Source of the DNA: a virus | IMG/VR virus record: IMGVR_UViG_3300050821_011666 | Location: 1-28,274 of that record | DNA length: 28,274 nt | Reading direction: 5' to 3' (one strand) | Part shown: positions 27,270 through 28,274 of the stretch, one piece after another | Position numbering within the stretch: position 1 is the stretch's first letter | Layout of the letters: every line of letters begins with the position of its first letter | The notes under the pieces: generated by a model | Told to the model about the DNA's origin: nothing | The model's database searches: none | What the model saw: only the letters and a program-made list of their open reading frames with translations | Made by a program: the position numbers and the translations under genes

Positions 27270-28274
27270 TGCCCAAGAAGGCCGGCACTGTCGTTATAGA
27301 CATCAGCGCCGGAACGGCCAAGTTCATCGCCGACATGGACTCGGCCAACGTCAAGCTGAAGCAGTTTGGCGCTGGCGCGGCCACCGCCGGCCATGGCGCT
27401 GCATCCAGCATGCAGGCTGCGAGCGGCGCCGTTCGTATCTTCGAAGGCAACATCACGAATAACGTGAGGGCCGTCGAAAGATTCCTGACCGGGACTCTCA
27501 AGCTCGGGCCCATCCTGCAGGCGGCATTTCCTCTTATTGGCGCTCTCGCCTTTGCGGGGCTCATCGGCAAGATCGGAGTCGAGGTTTATAACTTCTTCAA
27601 GAAAGTAGAGCAGGGGCCCGCTCGGATCGCCAATGCATTCCGCGACCTGAACGCTCCGCTTAAACTCACCAACGACGAGCTGGCCCGATCCAACGACCAG
27701 CTTGCGAACGATATCGCCAAGCTCGAAGGCAAGCGCCAGAACACGCTGCAGATCGCACTCGACGATGCCCGCATCGCCGCAGACAAACTGGCCGAGTCGC
27801 TGCACAAAGATCTGGACGCACTGAATAAGCTTCTGAAAGAAGAGGAGATCGGCTTCTTCAAGTCGTTCGTTTCCGGAGCGCGGACTGACGATCTGCGCAA
27901 AGAGTTGGGCGGCGCCACCGGGCACGGGGGATTCGCGGGGACCATCGACACCATCACGGACGAGGGTAATGCGAAGATCGATGCCGCGACCACGCTCAAA
28001 GAGAAGGATGCCGCACAGCTCGCACTCAATATCCGGCTGACGGAAGCATATGACAGGGAACTCGGGAAGCTGAATCAGAGGCTCGACGATGCCCAGCGCA
28101 AAGCGGGAAAGGGTCAGGCGCCGAGCTACCAGGCTTACGTCAAGAACCCGGCGCTGTATGCGCCATGGGGAGCGCAGGCTGGACAAGGAGACGAGACAGT
28201 AAATATCGAGGAAACTCAGGGTGCCATCCGCAGCCTTACGGCACAGCGCAGGAACATCGCTCTCACAGCGACCC
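27269..28274 (+). CDS. tape measure protein (partial, 5' part)
   Basis: The ATG at 27269 overlaps the previous TAA (TAATG), and the frame is open to the window's end: 335 codons and one base. The N-terminus (GTVVIDISAGTAKFIADMDSANVKLKQF) and hydrophobic segment (LGPILQAAFPLIGALAFAGLIGKIGVEVYNFF, residues about 82-113) are typical of tape measure proteins. Long coiled-coil stretches follow (ELARSNDQLANDIAKLEGKRQN…). The protein sets tail length and is carried inside the tube. The full length cannot be judged. Confidence 0.85.
   Translation, partial: MPKKAGTVVIDISAGTAKFIADMDSANVKLKQFGAGAATAGHGAASSMQAASGAVRIFEGNITNNVRAVERFLTGTLKLGPILQAAFPLIGALAFAGLIGKIGVEVYNFFKKVEQGPARIANAFRDLNAPLKLTNDELARSNDQLANDIAKLEGKRQNTLQIALDDARIAADKLAESLHKDLDALNKLLKEEEIGFFKSFVSGARTDDLRKELGGATGHGGFAGTIDTITDEGNAKIDAATTLKEKDAAQLALNIRLTEAYDRELGKLNQRLDDAQRKAGKGQAPSYQAYVKNPALYAPWGAQAGQGDETVNIEETQGAIRSLTAQRRNIALTAT

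Noticed and set aside
27161-28186. Long minus-strand frame (341 codons) opposite the tape measure gene
   Set aside because: It is antisense to a well-supported tape measure gene. The frame is open because of the GC-rich codon bias of the plus strand, with no ribosome binding site or family signature.
1-28274. tRNA or rRNA genes, insertion sequences
   Set aside because: I found no cloverleaf-like tRNA with a GGTTCRA arm, no rRNA sequence and no transposase gene. Weak tRNAs could be missed by eye.

Overview
This window is one continuous stretch of a tailed double-stranded DNA phage genome (free phage or prophage). It encodes an HK97-type head, a P27-family small terminase and the early part of a non-contractile-type tail module. 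There is no integrase, no ribosomal or metabolic host gene and no recognisable tRNA, so the host cannot be fixed. The DNA is GC-rich, with frequent GTG/TTG starts and four-base ATGA/GTGA overlaps. The secreted beta-helix and Gly/Ser/Thr-rich proteins would suit an Acidobacteriota or other Gram-negative soil host, but that is a guess.

Layout. 1-6405 is a tightly coupled plus-strand early region. It holds a VRR-NUC nuclease, a winged-helix replication-type protein with a repeat-rich linker, its overlapping partner, and a run of small proteins, several with Cys motifs (zinc-ribbon-like proteins and a YkgJ-type cysteine cluster). A hairpin and a promoter/operator-like element lie at 4888-4970. 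6577-9428 looks like a lysis module: several small membrane proteins followed by a glucosaminidase-type endolysin. 9625-14298 is packaging: HNH endonuclease, a 385-bp non-coding region that is probably cos, the P27 terminase small subunit, a truncated ParB-like gene and the large terminase. Two short minus-strand modules are wedged between these genes. 14298-17962 holds portal, prohead protease and major capsid protein, closed by a strong terminator.

17963-18246 is non-coding and unusual. It holds the terminator, a 75-bp array of period-5 repeats (NNRCC) and a perfect 15-bp palindrome. After it, where head-completion genes normally follow the capsid gene, there is a roughly 5.2-kb accessory island (18442-23655). 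The island has a GT2 glycosyltransferase with an apparent one-base frameshift, two exported proteins (one a beta-helix), a SAM methyltransferase, a second glycosyltransferase-like protein, two more GT2-type enzymes and a small hydrophobic protein. Its genes mostly overlap each other and the downstream connector gene, so it should be expressed late, with the virion genes. 23640-28274 resumes the normal order: connector, head closure, tail terminator, tail tube, tail-assembly chaperones, an HK97 gp10-like protein and the start of the tape measure protein.

The most interesting candidates are: (i) the late-expressed glycan/surface-modification island inside the head operon; (ii) the pentamer array plus palindrome beside it; (iii) a bipartite 31-bp element found upstream of both minus-strand modules; (iv) the GTTACA/TGTAAC palindromes in two separate control regions; and (v) the breakpoint that truncates the ParB gene.
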